Positions 1 through 6,633 of a stretch of DNA of 31,107 nucleotides are shown piece by piece. A program made the translations under genes and the position numbers. The notes beneath the pieces are model-generated. The model was not told the origin of the DNA, did no database searches, and saw only the letters and a list, made by a program, of their open reading frames with translations. The DNA is from Lachnospiraceae bacterium UBA6998 (GTDB lineage: Bacteria > Bacillota > Clostridia > Lachnospirales > Lachnospiraceae), in assembly GCA_002448395.1 (NCBI GenBank), contig DJXS01000109.1, positions 1 through 31,107 of the forward strand, in the 5' to 3' direction. How positions within the stretch are numbered: position 1 is the stretch's first letter; every line of letters begins with the position of its first letter.

Positions 1-9
1 AAACAAGAG

Positions 10-78
10 CAGGGGAAGAGGGATTCGAACCCCCATGAACGGTTTTGGAGACCGTGCGCCCTAGTCCGGTTTTGCCCT
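10..78 (-). tRNA. tRNA-Trp(CCA)-like sequence with degenerate 5' half; probable att core
   Basis: Read on the minus strand, positions 55-10 form a sound tRNA 3' half: a 5-bp anticodon stem (ACGGT/ACCGT), loop CTCCAAA with anticodon CCA (Trp), a short variable loop, a T arm with the TTCGAAT loop, and a 3' acceptor strand TTCCCCT followed by discriminator G. CCA is not encoded. Positions 78-72 could supply AGGGCAA as 5' acceptor (six of seven pairs), but the stretch between lacks T8, a normal D stem and a standard D loop. Phages that integrate into tRNA genes carry just the 3' half, so I read this as the attachment core (attP, or attR in a prophage). A decayed phage-encoded tRNA-Trp is the alternative. 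Confidence 0.55.
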
Positions 79-296
79 AGTTTATGGAAAAAAAAGAAAA
101 AGAAGAAAACGCTGTATCCAATTTGTAGCCAATGTGGTCACTTTTTGAGGTAATTTTACTACAAAAAGAGGGAAAAGAAGAAGAGAGAAGAGAGAAAAAA
201 AGAGACCGCTCCCCATTAGGGAAAATTATATTTTTATATAATCTGCGCCTGGTGTACAATGGAAAAAGAGAAAGTAAACGGGGGAGTGATGATGCC
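79..296 (+). promoter_or_regulatory. Purine-rich leader and weak promoter candidate before the RM gene
   Basis: No gene is supported here, although a reading frame runs in from 132. A -10-like TATAAT lies at 237-242 and a second, TACAAT, at 255-260, both without a good -35 box at normal spacing. GGGGGAG at 280-286 sits about ten bases before the ATG at 297 and fixes that start. The stretch from 165 to 205 is very A/G-rich, which makes the upstream in-frame residues look like low-complexity read-through. Confidence 0.3.
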
Positions 297-3047
297 ATGA
301 CAGACGCACAGCAGAGAGAGGCCGCCAGGCAATTCTATTATAGATGGAACGGGAAAGGGAACGAACAGCAGGACGCGCGCTCATACTGGATAGAGTTTTT
401 ACAAAACGTGCTCGGGGTGGAGAACGCGACAGAGCGCGTTGTATTTGAAAAGCCGCTGACGGGCAGCAGGGGGACAACAGAAAAGATCGATATCTATATC
501 CCGGAAACGCGCGTCATTATAGAACAAAAGAGCCTTGGCATAGATCTTAGCAAACCCCAGCCCGGGCACGGATACAAGACGCCATATGAGCAGGCGAAAG
601 ACTATGACAACTACTTGCCGTATGAGGAGCGGGCGCGCTGGATAGTTCTCTCCAATTTTGCGGAAATTTGGATATATGACAGGAACGACCGGAAGCCGGA
701 ACCCGTTAAGTTACAGCTGGAAGAACTGCCCGCGAAGTATCATCTTTTGGATTTTCTGATCAAGCGCGAGGCGAAAGAGGTCACAGAGGAAGTAGAACTG
801 AGCAAAGCAGCGGGAGAATTGGTAGGAAAGATCCGTGACCGCTTTTTGACGCAGTACAATGATCCGTTGGCAAAGAGAACACAAAAGAGCTTGAATATTC
901 TTTGCGTCCGTCTCGTGTTCTGCTTTTATGCAGAGGATGCGGGGCTGTTCGGGGCAAAAGACGCCTTTTCCCGCTATATTTTGCAGTATAAGCCGGGGGA
1001 CATCCGCGGCAAGCTTGTGGAGCTGTTCCGGGCGCTTGATACACCGATTGGAGAACGGGCGGAAATGTATCTGCCGGAAGAGGTAGAGGCCTTTCCGTAT
1101 GTAAACGGCGGGCTGTTCTCCGATGAAAATATAGTCATTCCTAAGATCACACAGGAGCTGAAAGACACTCTCGCAGAGGCAGCGAAGTTTGACTGGTCCA
1201 AGATAAGCCCCACGATATTTGGAGCCGTCTTCGAGTCAACATTGAACCCGGAAACACGGCGCGCCGGGGGAATGCACTATACCAGTATAGAAAACATTCA
1301 CAAAGTCATTGATCCGCTGTTCCTGGATGATCTAAGAAAAGAACTGGAAGACATAAAGAAGATTAAGGTCCCGGGAACACAGAAGAAAAAGCTGAAAGAA
1401 TACCAGAAGAAACTGGCCGGGCTGGTGTTTTTTGATCCGGCGTGCGGTTCAGGGAATTTTCTCACGGAGACATACCTGAGCCTGCGACGGATTGAAAATG
1501 AGGTGCTGCGGCTGATAACGGCAGCGGATACCATGGCGGGGCAGCTGTCGTTTGGATTTGAGGAGGGCTCTCCGATACAGGTATCGATACATCAATTTTA
1601 CGGCATCGAGATAAACGACTTCGCCGTTTCTGTCGCGCAGACTGCTTTATGGATAGCGGAAAGCCAGACGATGAAAGAAACGGAAGACATTGTGCACCAG
1701 TCCTTAGACTTCTTCCCGCTTAAAACATACAAGGGGATCACAGAGGGCAACGCGCTGCGGATAGACTGGGCAAAGGCCGTGCCGGTGGAGAGGCTAAGTT
1801 ATATCATCGGAAACCCGCCGTTTGTGGGGCGCAGATACAGAACGGGAGAACAACAAGAAGACGTATCAAGATTTTTTAAATACAAAGATGTTGACTATGT
1901 TGCGTGCTGGTATATGCTCGCTGCAAGGCTTATGAAAGGAACAACAGCGGAAGCGGCATTTGTTTCAACGAACAGTATATGCCAGGGCGAACAAGTCCCG
2001 CATATATGGGGCGTGTTATTAAACGACGGAATACACATCAATTTTGCACACAGAACCTTCATATGGGACAGCGAGGCCAACAGCAAAGCGCATGTATATT
2101 GCATTATAGTGGGGTTCTCTTATACGGAAAGAAAGAAGAAATATCTGTATGACGGAGAAAGCACAGCCGAAGTTTCAGAAATAAACGGCTATTTAATGCC
2201 GGCGCCGAACGTTATTATAACAAACCGGTCAACGCCGCTTTGTGACGTTCCCAGAATGCAAAACGGCAATGTGCCGCTTGACGGGGACGCGCTGAAAGTG
2301 GAAGCGGGGGAATATCCGGCCTTTAAAAACTGCAAGTTCATAAAGAGATTAATCGGCGGTTCAGAAATGCTATACAACAAAGACCGTTATGTGTTATGGC
2401 TTGTAGGAGCAACGCCGGCAGAAATAAAGGCGGATAAGAAAATAATGGAAAGAGTGGAGAAATGCAGAAAGAACCGACTCGCCATGAAAGACAGATCTTC
2501 TCAGAAACTCGCAGAACGTCCGACGGAATTCAGAGACACTAACAACCCGGACCACTTTATTGCCATGCCGATAGTATCGGGAGAGCGCCGCCGTTATATT
2601 CCAATGGCATATTATGGGAAAGATACAATTCCAACAAACCAGGTTCAGATTGTACCAGGAGCGACAATATATCATTTTGGCGTTTTAAATTCCAACGTCC
2701 ACATGTCATGGATGCGGGCAGTCTGCGGCCGCTTGAAAGGCGATTACAGATACAGTAAAGACATTGTATACAATAACTTCCCCTGGCCCGACCCTACGCC
2801 GGAACAAAGAAAGAAGATCGAAGACACGGCGCGGGGGATCTTACAGGCGCGGGCCCTGTATCCTGACAGCTCGCTCGCTGATCTGTATGATCCGCTGACA
2901 ATGCCGCCGGAATTGAGAAAGGCGCACACAGCAAACGACCGAGCCGTTATGCAGGCATACGGAATGCCAATAAAAGAAACGGATGAAGCTGCCTGCGTGG
3001 CGTGGCTGATGCGTTTATATCAGGAGATGACAGCGGGGAGAAAATGA
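297..3047 (+). CDS. Type IIL/IIG restriction-modification enzyme (MmeI-like, fused nuclease and N6-adenine methyltransferase)
   Basis: A single polypeptide of 916 residues that likely both cuts and methylates DNA using SAM. The N-terminal nuclease shows a PD-(D/E)XK pattern at Asp65, Glu76 and Lys78 (IDIYIP...IIEQKS), matching the MmeI layout. A helical linker follows. The gamma-class methyltransferase core has motif I FDPACGSGNF at about 379-388 and motif IV NPPF at 506-509. The C-terminal third should hold the target-recognition domain, and this size is usual for one-gene RM systems. I chose the ATG at 297 because of the GGGGGAG site upstream and because the earlier in-frame ATG (132) would add a low-complexity leader. 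It lies alone between the att-like tRNA and the phage late region, as expected for accessory cargo. Cleavage activity and recognition sequence cannot be read here, and a methylation-only role is possible. Confidence 0.85.
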   Translation: MTDAQQREAARQFYYRWNGKGNEQQDARSYWIEFLQNVLGVENATERVVFEKPLTGSRGTTEKIDIYIPETRVIIEQKSLGIDLSKPQPGHGYKTPYEQAKDYDNYLPYEERARWIVLSNFAEIWIYDRNDRKPEPVKLQLEELPAKYHLLDFLIKREAKEVTEEVELSKAAGELVGKIRDRFLTQYNDPLAKRTQKSLNILCVRLVFCFYAEDAGLFGAKDAFSRYILQYKPGDIRGKLVELFRALDTPIGERAEMYLPEEVEAFPYVNGGLFSDENIVIPKITQELKDTLAEAAKFDWSKISPTIFGAVFESTLNPETRRAGGMHYTSIENIHKVIDPLFLDDLRKELEDIKKIKVPGTQKKKLKEYQKKLAGLVFFDPACGSGNFLTETYLSLRRIENEVLRLITAADTMAGQLSFGFEEGSPIQVSIHQFYGIEINDFAVSVAQTALWIAESQTMKETEDIVHQSLDFFPLKTYKGITEGNALRIDWAKAVPVERLSYIIGNPPFVGRRYRTGEQQEDVSRFFKYKDVDYVACWYMLAARLMKGTTAEAAFVSTNSICQGEQVPHIWGVLLNDGIHINFAHRTFIWDSEANSKAHVYCIIVGFSYTERKKKYLYDGESTAEVSEINGYLMPAPNVIITNRSTPLCDVPRMQNGNVPLDGDALKVEAGEYPAFKNCKFIKRLIGGSEMLYNKDRYVLWLVGATPAEIKADKKIMERVEKCRKNRLAMKDRSSQKLAERPTEFRDTNNPDHFIAMPIVSGERRRYIPMAYYGKDTIPTNQVQIVPGATIYHFGVLNSNVHMSWMRAVCGRLKGDYRYSKDIVYNNFPWPDPTPEQRKKIEDTARGILQARALYPDSSLADLYDPLTMPPELRKAHTANDRAVMQAYGMPIKETDEAACVAWLMRLYQEMTAGRK

Positions 3048-3057
3048 GCAGAAAAGA

Positions 3058-3090
3058 GAGGCCGCCGGCGTAGTGCTGACGGCCTCCTTT
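3058..3090 (+). terminator. Probable terminator after the RM gene
   Basis: GAGGCCG (3058-3064) pairs with CGGCCTC (3080-3086) around a 15-base loop and is followed by CTTT. The U tract is short, so termination may be weak. It begins eleven bases after the RM stop codon. Confidence 0.5.
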
Positions 3091-3216
3091 AGGGAAGTGA
3101 TATGATGGCATATCGTGTATATTATACGCTGTTATATACAGGAACGGAAGGACGCGCGGACGTCTTTTTTTTTTTTGCGCAGAATTGATGCGCTTTTTAG
3201 AGTGAAGGTGCGTGAC

Positions 3217-3316
3217 GGGGAGAAATTTTCGCACGCGGTGCGAAATTTTCGCACGCGGGGAGATTTTTTCGCACGCGGGGAGAAATTTTCGTACCTGGTG
3301 CGAAAAATTCGCTAAA
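3217..3316 (+). repeat. Left array of five 20-bp iterons (type A)
   Basis: Five abutting units of exactly 20 bp start at 3217, 3237, 3257, 3277 and 3297. Each has an AT core (AAATTTTC or close) between two interchangeable GC arms. The left arm is GGGGAGA or GGTGCGA; the right arm is usually GCACGC. The second unit is a near-perfect dyad (GTGCGAAA, T, TTTCGCAC). A purine tract of AAAAG repeats follows. The same organisation recurs at 31007-31086. The geometry suits a cooperative DNA-binding protein such as a replication initiator, partition protein or repressor. No such protein is encoded in the window, so the function is unknown. Confidence 0.75.
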
Positions 3317-3358
3317 AGAAAAAGAAAAGAAAATAAATATATATAATCTCTTTTTTTT

Positions 3359-3374
3359 GCGCGCTTTTGCGCGC
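3359..3374. other. Perfect GCGCGC hairpin after a T run
   Basis: GCGCGC, loop TTTT, GCGCGC. A run of eight T (3351-3358) comes before the stem on the + strand rather than after it, so it is not a standard terminator on either strand. It separates the type A iterons and purine tract from the 21-bp dyad iterons. Confidence 0.5.
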
Positions 3375-3394
3375 GTCAAACAGACGAAATGCAG

Positions 3395-3482
3395 TATCTT
3401 GTAATTTTTACAAGATACCTTGTAATTTTTACACGATACCTTGTAATTTTTACAAGGTTTCATGTAATTTTTACAGATAGTA
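3395..3482 (+). repeat. Four 21-bp dyad iterons (TTGTAATTTTTACAA, type B)
   Basis: Units start at 3399, 3420, 3441 and 3462, exactly 21 bp apart (two helical turns). Each is a dyad of TTGTAA and TTACAA around TTT. The first extends to a perfect 10-bp inverted repeat (3395-3417), and the third also extends by CC/GG. The fourth is partly decayed, starting ATGTAA. Even 21-bp spacing on one DNA face is typical of iteron origins and of cooperative operators. The half-site GTAA/TTAC resembles the GTAAC motifs at 30881-30994. Confidence 0.75.
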
Positions 3483-3590
3483 TAGTATATAAGAATATAT
3501 ATATATATATATCTTTCGGCGCTTCGCGCGCCTCTGCGTGCTTTATAAGAGATTGGGGGTGAATTATATGTATAATTAATCCGCATGCTA

Positions 3591-3666
3591 TATAGTGCTA
3601 TACAGGTAGTATAGCCTACGGGCTGCGGGCAATGAGATAAAGGAGTATGTCTTATAGTGCTATACA
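3591..3666. repeat. Direct repeat of a small dyad, TATAGTGCTATACA
   Basis: Identical 14-bp copies occupy 3591-3604 and 3653-3666, 62 bp apart. Each contains TATAG-TG-CTATA, a 5-bp inverted repeat, so each could be a dimer binding site. The function is inferred from shape alone. Confidence 0.45.
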
Positions 3667-3786
3667 AGAGGATCTCTGCGTATGTCCCTACGTTCTGGGC
3701 AGCGCGTCCCGGCTGCCGGCGGGGCTTTGCCTGTAATGCTCCAAACAGTATATGGGCTGATCCTGGTTGTTAGCACCCGCGCCGCG

Positions 3787-3828
3787 GTATCATACTTGTG
3801 ACGATCACAAGGCAAACATAAGTGATAC
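3787..3828. promoter_or_regulatory. Nested dyad CTTGTG-ACGAT-CACAAG
   Basis: An inner perfect 6-bp inverted repeat (3795-3800 with 3806-3811) lies within an outer pair GTATCA (3787-3792) and TGATAC (3823-3828). It may be an operator or an RNA stem. It lies about 160 bp upstream of the late promoter. Confidence 0.4.
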
Positions 3829-3962
3829 GCTTCTATATAACCCGTCGAAGGGGTTGTATAATATCTATAAAACCACGTCTTCCACTTCGTAAACAATGCC
3901 AGTTGAAAAACGTCTGTTCCGTCAAATTCTGACAACGCGAGCAACAAAAAACGGTCACAAAA

Positions 3963-4014
3963 TTGCACATTTTGCACATTTCTATTTGACGTGTCCGGAG
4001 CGATGTGCTAGAAT
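3963..4014 (+). promoter_or_regulatory. Strong sigma70-type promoter for the late genes, with paired upstream repeats
   Basis: The -35 box is TTGACG (3986-3991) and the -10 box is TAGAAT (4009-4014), separated by the optimal 17 bp. Immediately upstream are two direct copies of TTGCACAT (3963-3970 and 3972-3979), 9 bp apart, placed where an activator or repressor would contact polymerase. Transcription should begin near 4021 and run into the late operon through the leader hairpins described below. Confidence 0.7.
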
Positions 4015-4022
4015 ATGTATGA

Positions 4023-4059
4023 TGGATAAGGTATAGGGCAGGCACTCAATGCCTTATCC
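4023..4059 (+). ncRNA. Leader RNA hairpin at the transcript start
   Basis: GGATAAGG (4023-4030) pairs perfectly with CCTTATCC (4052-4059), enclosing about 20 bases. It would be the first structure in the late transcript. With the two terminators downstream it forms a structured leader of about 200 bases that could act in antitermination or attenuation. No known RNA family is recognised. Confidence 0.4.
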
Positions 4060-4078
4060 GCTCCTTTCGCTCTGACCC

Positions 4079-4113
4079 GGCCAGGTAGTCACGTTACTGC
4101 CTGGCCCCCTTTT
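4079..4113 (+). terminator. Leader terminator 1
   Basis: GGCCAGGTAGT (4079-4089) pairs with ACTGCCTGGCC (4096-4106) in an 11-bp stem with one G-T pair and a 6-base loop. CCC and TTTT follow. It is stable but has a short U tract. It lies after the late promoter and before any gene. Confidence 0.6.
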
Positions 4114-4176
4114 ATGGGGTGAAAGATTGAATATTGAATAACATCCAACCCGCGCAGCGCACGCGGCGGATGAACG

Positions 4177-4199
4177 AAGACCGGAAACGGTCTTTTTTT
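4177..4199 (+). terminator. Leader terminator 2, strong intrinsic terminator
   Basis: AGACCG, loop GAAA, CGGTCT, then a run of T to 4199. This is a textbook intrinsic terminator. It sits between the late promoter and the first late gene at 4232, so late transcription must bypass it, be attenuated by it, or start elsewhere. Confidence 0.8.
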
Positions 4200-4231
4200 A
4201 TTGCATAAAACACAACGGAGGAGTTAATAAC

Positions 4232-4675
4232 ATGAGTCGCAATCTTGATATGGACGCATATGGCAGACCCGGCTGGTATCGATCATGGTACAACATGCTG
4301 TCACGATGCTACGCGGAATCGCACGAAGCATATCCCAATTATGGCGGCCGTGGAATTACTGTCTGCGATGAATGGCGGCACAACAGCGCAGCGTTCGGAA
4401 GATGGGCATTGAGCCACGGCTGGCGGCCAGGCCTCTATCTCGACCGTATAGATAACGACAGAGGTTATTATCCGGAAAACTGCCGCTGGCTGACCCCGGC
4501 ACAGTCCAACAGAAACAGAAGCTGCTGCCGATACATCACAATCGGAGGCGTAAAAGGAACACTGTCACAATGGGCCGCTTTTGCTGGAATACACCCGTCC
4601 ACGCTTGCGAGCCGTTTGAACGCGGGCTGGGATGTCCAGAAGGCAGTCAATACGCCGGTCGCTCCGAGAGCATGA
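4232..4675 (+). CDS. HNH-like endonuclease / DNA-binding protein
   Basis: 147 residues. The segment YPNYGGRGITVCDEW (about 38-52) followed by LDRIDNDRGYYPENCRW (about 70-86) is the signature of a widespread phage family usually annotated as HNH or homing-type endonuclease. The DRIDN block with Asn-Cys-Arg-Trp would form the betabeta-alpha metal site. The C-terminal part (about 100-140) contains TLSQWAAFAGIHPSTLASRL, which looks like a helix-turn-helix that could bind DNA. GGAGGAG (4217-4223) precedes the ATG by eight bases. It is the first gene of the late transcript, in the place where many phages of this type put an HNH protein that assists packaging or nicks DNA. The catalytic assignment is by family resemblance, and a purely DNA-binding role is possible. 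Confidence 0.65.
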   Translation: MSRNLDMDAYGRPGWYRSWYNMLSRCYAESHEAYPNYGGRGITVCDEWRHNSAAFGRWALSHGWRPGLYLDRIDNDRGYYPENCRWLTPAQSNRNRSCCRYITIGGVKGTLSQWAAFAGIHPSTLASRLNAGWDVQKAVNTPVAPRA

Positions 4676-4688
4676 GAGGGACGGGAAA

Positions 4689-4871
4689 ATGTATGAATGT
4701 TTTCACTGCGGCGAACGCGCCGTCATATGGGACAGCGACTACGATTATGAAGACTACGGCTACGAGGGCGAAGGAATAGTGCATGTTTGTCATTGCACTC
4801 ACTGCGGGGCTGAGATCCTGTACATGGTCCCATGCGGGGCAAACGAAGAAGAAAGCGAAGAAAACGAATAA
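4689..4871 (+). CDS. Small zinc-ribbon protein
   Basis: 60 residues. Two CxxC knuckles (CFHC at residues 4-7, and CTHC near 37-40) flank an acidic, Tyr-rich loop (DSDYDYEDYGYEGEG), giving a typical zinc ribbon. The C-terminus is acidic. The ATG at 4689 is chosen because the first knuckle follows at once and GAGAGGG (4673-4679) lies upstream; the frame is open further upstream but there it overlaps the end of the HNH gene. Similar short zinc-ribbon proteins are common near the start of Clostridia phage late operons. Their function is not established; a nucleic-acid-binding or transcription-accessory role is a guess. Confidence 0.7.
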   Translation: MYECFHCGERAVIWDSDYDYEDYGYEGEGIVHVCHCTHCGAEILYMVPCGANEEESEENE

Positions 4872-4872
4872 G

Positions 4873-4894
4873 ACAGCCTGCGGGCTGTTTTTTT
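4873..4894 (+). terminator. Intrinsic terminator after the zinc-ribbon gene
   Basis: ACAGCC, loop TGCG, GGCTGT, then six T. It begins right after the stop codon at 4871, inside what otherwise looks like one operon. Confidence 0.75.
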
Positions 4895-4912
4895 AATGCG
4901 GAAGGAACCTGG

Positions 4913-5860
4913 ATGACCTACGAAGAATACATGCCGGAATTAGAACCGATAATCGACAGCGTGTGTCTTAAATTCAGCGGCGCAAAGACGGACCGCGAGG
5001 ACCTGAAACAAGAGGCCCACCTGGTACTGATCAAATGCCTGGATAAGCTGGAAGCGGCGCCGGGCGATAAGTACAAACCCCTGGCCCGTATGATCATCAC
5101 AAACCGTTTCCGCGAGATCCTCAGAGAAGAGCACCGCCGCGGACAATGGGCACAGTGTGAACTATCCGATGCCGTCTTATCAATGGACTGCGGGGAAGTT
5201 ACATCATTCGACGATGAGTATTTTGCGAAGGCGCGCGAAAGGCGCCGGAAATATTACTGGAAGCACCGTGACAGGATCCTGCAGAAAATGCGCGAGCGCC
5301 GGGCCGCGAACCTGGAACGCGATAAAGCGTACTCCAAACAGTACTACCAGGACCGCCGCGATGAGATCAACGAGCGCAGCAAACAATACTACCAGGAACA
5401 CAAAGAGGCGCAGAAAGCGGCGCAGTTAACTCGTTACCACTCCATGGACGAAGAACAGAGAGCGAAGCGGAAAGAATATAACAGGAAATACTACGCGCTG
5501 CACAAAGAACAGATATTGGAGCACGCGCGAAAGAAATATCACGACCAGAAAACCGCCGGCGATAAAACCAGTACAGAGGAATGGCTTGAACAGCATCCGG
5601 ACTATATGCGGGAATGGCGGGAAAACAACCCGGAAAAACAGAGAGAATACGAAGCGCGCCGCTCAGAGGCCAGCAAAGCGCGGAAGCGCGAATATCAGAG
5701 GAAATACGCCGAAGCCCACAAAGAAGAATCCAAGGCAAGATATAAAGAGCGCTGGCGGAACATGAGCGAAGAAGAAAAAGAGCGCAGACGGGCATTGGCC
5801 CGCGAACGATACAGAATAAGGAAAGCGGAAAGAGAGAAAGAAGAATGTTCGAAAAAGTGA
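4913..5860 (+). CDS. Sigma-70 region 2-like protein with a Tyr/charge-rich helical repeat tail
   Basis: 315 residues in two parts. Residues 1 to about 90 resemble sigma-70 region 2: a helix with DREDLKQEAHLVLIKCLDKL, then KYKPLARMIITNRFREILRE, the pattern of core-polymerase and -10 contacts. No region 4 follows. From about 95 to the end is a long, highly basic and acidic helix with repeated Tyr-Tyr units such as RKYYWKHRDRI, KQYYQDRRDEI, KQYYQEHKE and RKYYALHKEQI, likely a long coiled or DNA-coating rod. The ATG at 4913 follows AAGGA; the frame extends upstream to 4832 but would overlap the zinc-ribbon gene and cross the terminator. Phage sigma-like proteins in this position often drive late transcription. 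Whether this one binds polymerase is inferred, and the tail may make it a different DNA-binding protein. Confidence 0.6.
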   Translation: MTYEEYMPELEPIIDSVCLKFSGAKTDREDLKQEAHLVLIKCLDKLEAAPGDKYKPLARMIITNRFREILREEHRRGQWAQCELSDAVLSMDCGEVTSFDDEYFAKARERRRKYYWKHRDRILQKMRERRAANLERDKAYSKQYYQDRRDEINERSKQYYQEHKEAQKAAQLTRYHSMDEEQRAKRKEYNRKYYALHKEQILEHARKKYHDQKTAGDKTSTEEWLEQHPDYMREWRENNPEKQREYEARRSEASKARKREYQRKYAEAHKEESKARYKERWRNMSEEEKERRRALARERYRIRKAEREKEECSKK

Positions 5861-6633
5861 ACATGTCACACCCTGACAAAATTGCCGACAGAATAGCGGG
5901 CGCAATTGTAGACCTGGCCTATAAGAAAGAAGAAAACCCGCGGATAGCCGTCGAAGTTCTGATCGGTCATGGAGTGTGTACAGTCATGATCGAAACCGGA
6001 ACGGATATGGCGGTTTATGAAATTGAGGATATTGTCCACAGAATTGCCGGGGAAAGCATAAGAACACGGATCATAGCAGCGCCGCAGGATGAGCACCTGG
6101 CGAAGAACCAGGAGAACATCATCCGTTGCGGAGATAACGGCATATTCAGGGGCGCGCCGGTAACAGCCGAACAGAAGAAACTGGCGCAGATAGCGAAAGA
6201 GATATACGCCGAATATCCCTCAGACGGCAAATATCTGATAGATGGAGACCGCCTCACAATATGCCAGAGCATGGCAGAGACAGAAAAGATAAAGAAAGAA
6301 TACCCGGGCGCGACAGTGAACCCGCTCGGGGACTGGACCGGCGGAACAGACACAGACGCCGGTGCAACGAATAGAAAACTCGGCTCCGATATGGGGGACG
6401 GAGTAACGGGCGGCGGACTGCACGGAAAGGACCTCTCGAAGGCGGATGTTTCCGTAAACATATATGCCTTTTTAAAAACCCAGGAGACCGGGCAGCCGGT
6501 GGAGCTCTCCTGTTCGATCGGTGATGAGTATGTGGACGGCCTGCCTTATGAGGCGATAGTTAAAGAAGCAAGAAAATACATAGAAAAGATCGGCGGATTT
6601 GAAAAGTTCGCCGAATGGGGGCTGATAAGATGA
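5845..6633 (+). CDS. metK: Short phage-type S-adenosylmethionine synthetase
   Basis: 262 residues, against about 380-400 for cellular MetK, so the family core appears reduced. It would make SAM from methionine and ATP. Visible signatures are SHPDKIADRIAGAIVD (cellular GHPDKIAD, the ATP/Met-binding histidine), CGDNGIF (cellular GDQGIMFGYA), and GDGVTGGGLHGKDLSKAD (cellular GGGAFSGKDPTKVD, phosphate loop and lysines). Compact MetK-like proteins are common in Firmicutes phages and are often beside a methyltransferase. It overlaps the previous gene by 16 bases and the next by four, so translation is probably coupled. The start at 5845 has only a weak purine-rich ribosome site; the ATG at 5863 (MSHPDK) is an alternative. 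Whether it is an active synthetase or a SAM-binding relative is untested. Confidence 0.8.
   Translation: MFEKVNMSHPDKIADRIAGAIVDLAYKKEENPRIAVEVLIGHGVCTVMIETGTDMAVYEIEDIVHRIAGESIRTRIIAAPQDEHLAKNQENIIRCGDNGIFRGAPVTAEQKKLAQIAKEIYAEYPSDGKYLIDGDRLTICQSMAETEKIKKEYPGATVNPLGDWTGGTDTDAGATNRKLGSDMGDGVTGGGLHGKDLSKADVSVNIYAFLKTQETGQPVELSCSIGDEYVDGLPYEAIVKEARKYIEKIGGFEKFAEWGLIR

Larger units (their letters stand above)
3483..3962. other. Long non-coding, structured region between iterons and late promoter
   Basis: No convincing gene on either strand; reading frames on the minus strand lack codon bias and recognisable motifs. The region holds a TA run (about 3494-3512), a hairpin GGCGC-TTCGC-GCGCC (3518-3532), a repeated TATAGTGCTATACA (3591 and 3653), a dyad near 3795, and a 10-bp stem with one G-U pair (3834-3843 with 3851-3860) just before TATAAT at 3857-3862. 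It could contain an origin, operators or a small RNA; I cannot tell which. Confidence 0.45.

Noticed and set aside
10..78. Suppressor tRNA enabling stop-codon recoding
   Set aside because: The anticodon is CCA, which reads the normal Trp codon, and the genes use standard stops.
132..296. Upstream extension of the RM gene to an ATG at 132
   Set aside because: The extra residues are low complexity and the GGGGGAG site fits the ATG at 297.
3217..3316. CRISPR array
   Set aside because: The units abut without spacers and the variation lies in alternating arms, so they are iterons.
3795..3811. CRP/FNR-type site
   Set aside because: The half-sites TGTGA and TCACA are only 3 bases apart instead of 6, so the dyad does not fit.
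3660..4045. Minus-strand open frames in the non-coding tract (105 and 70 residues)
   Set aside because: They overlap the late promoter and dyads, have no ribosome site and no recognisable family.
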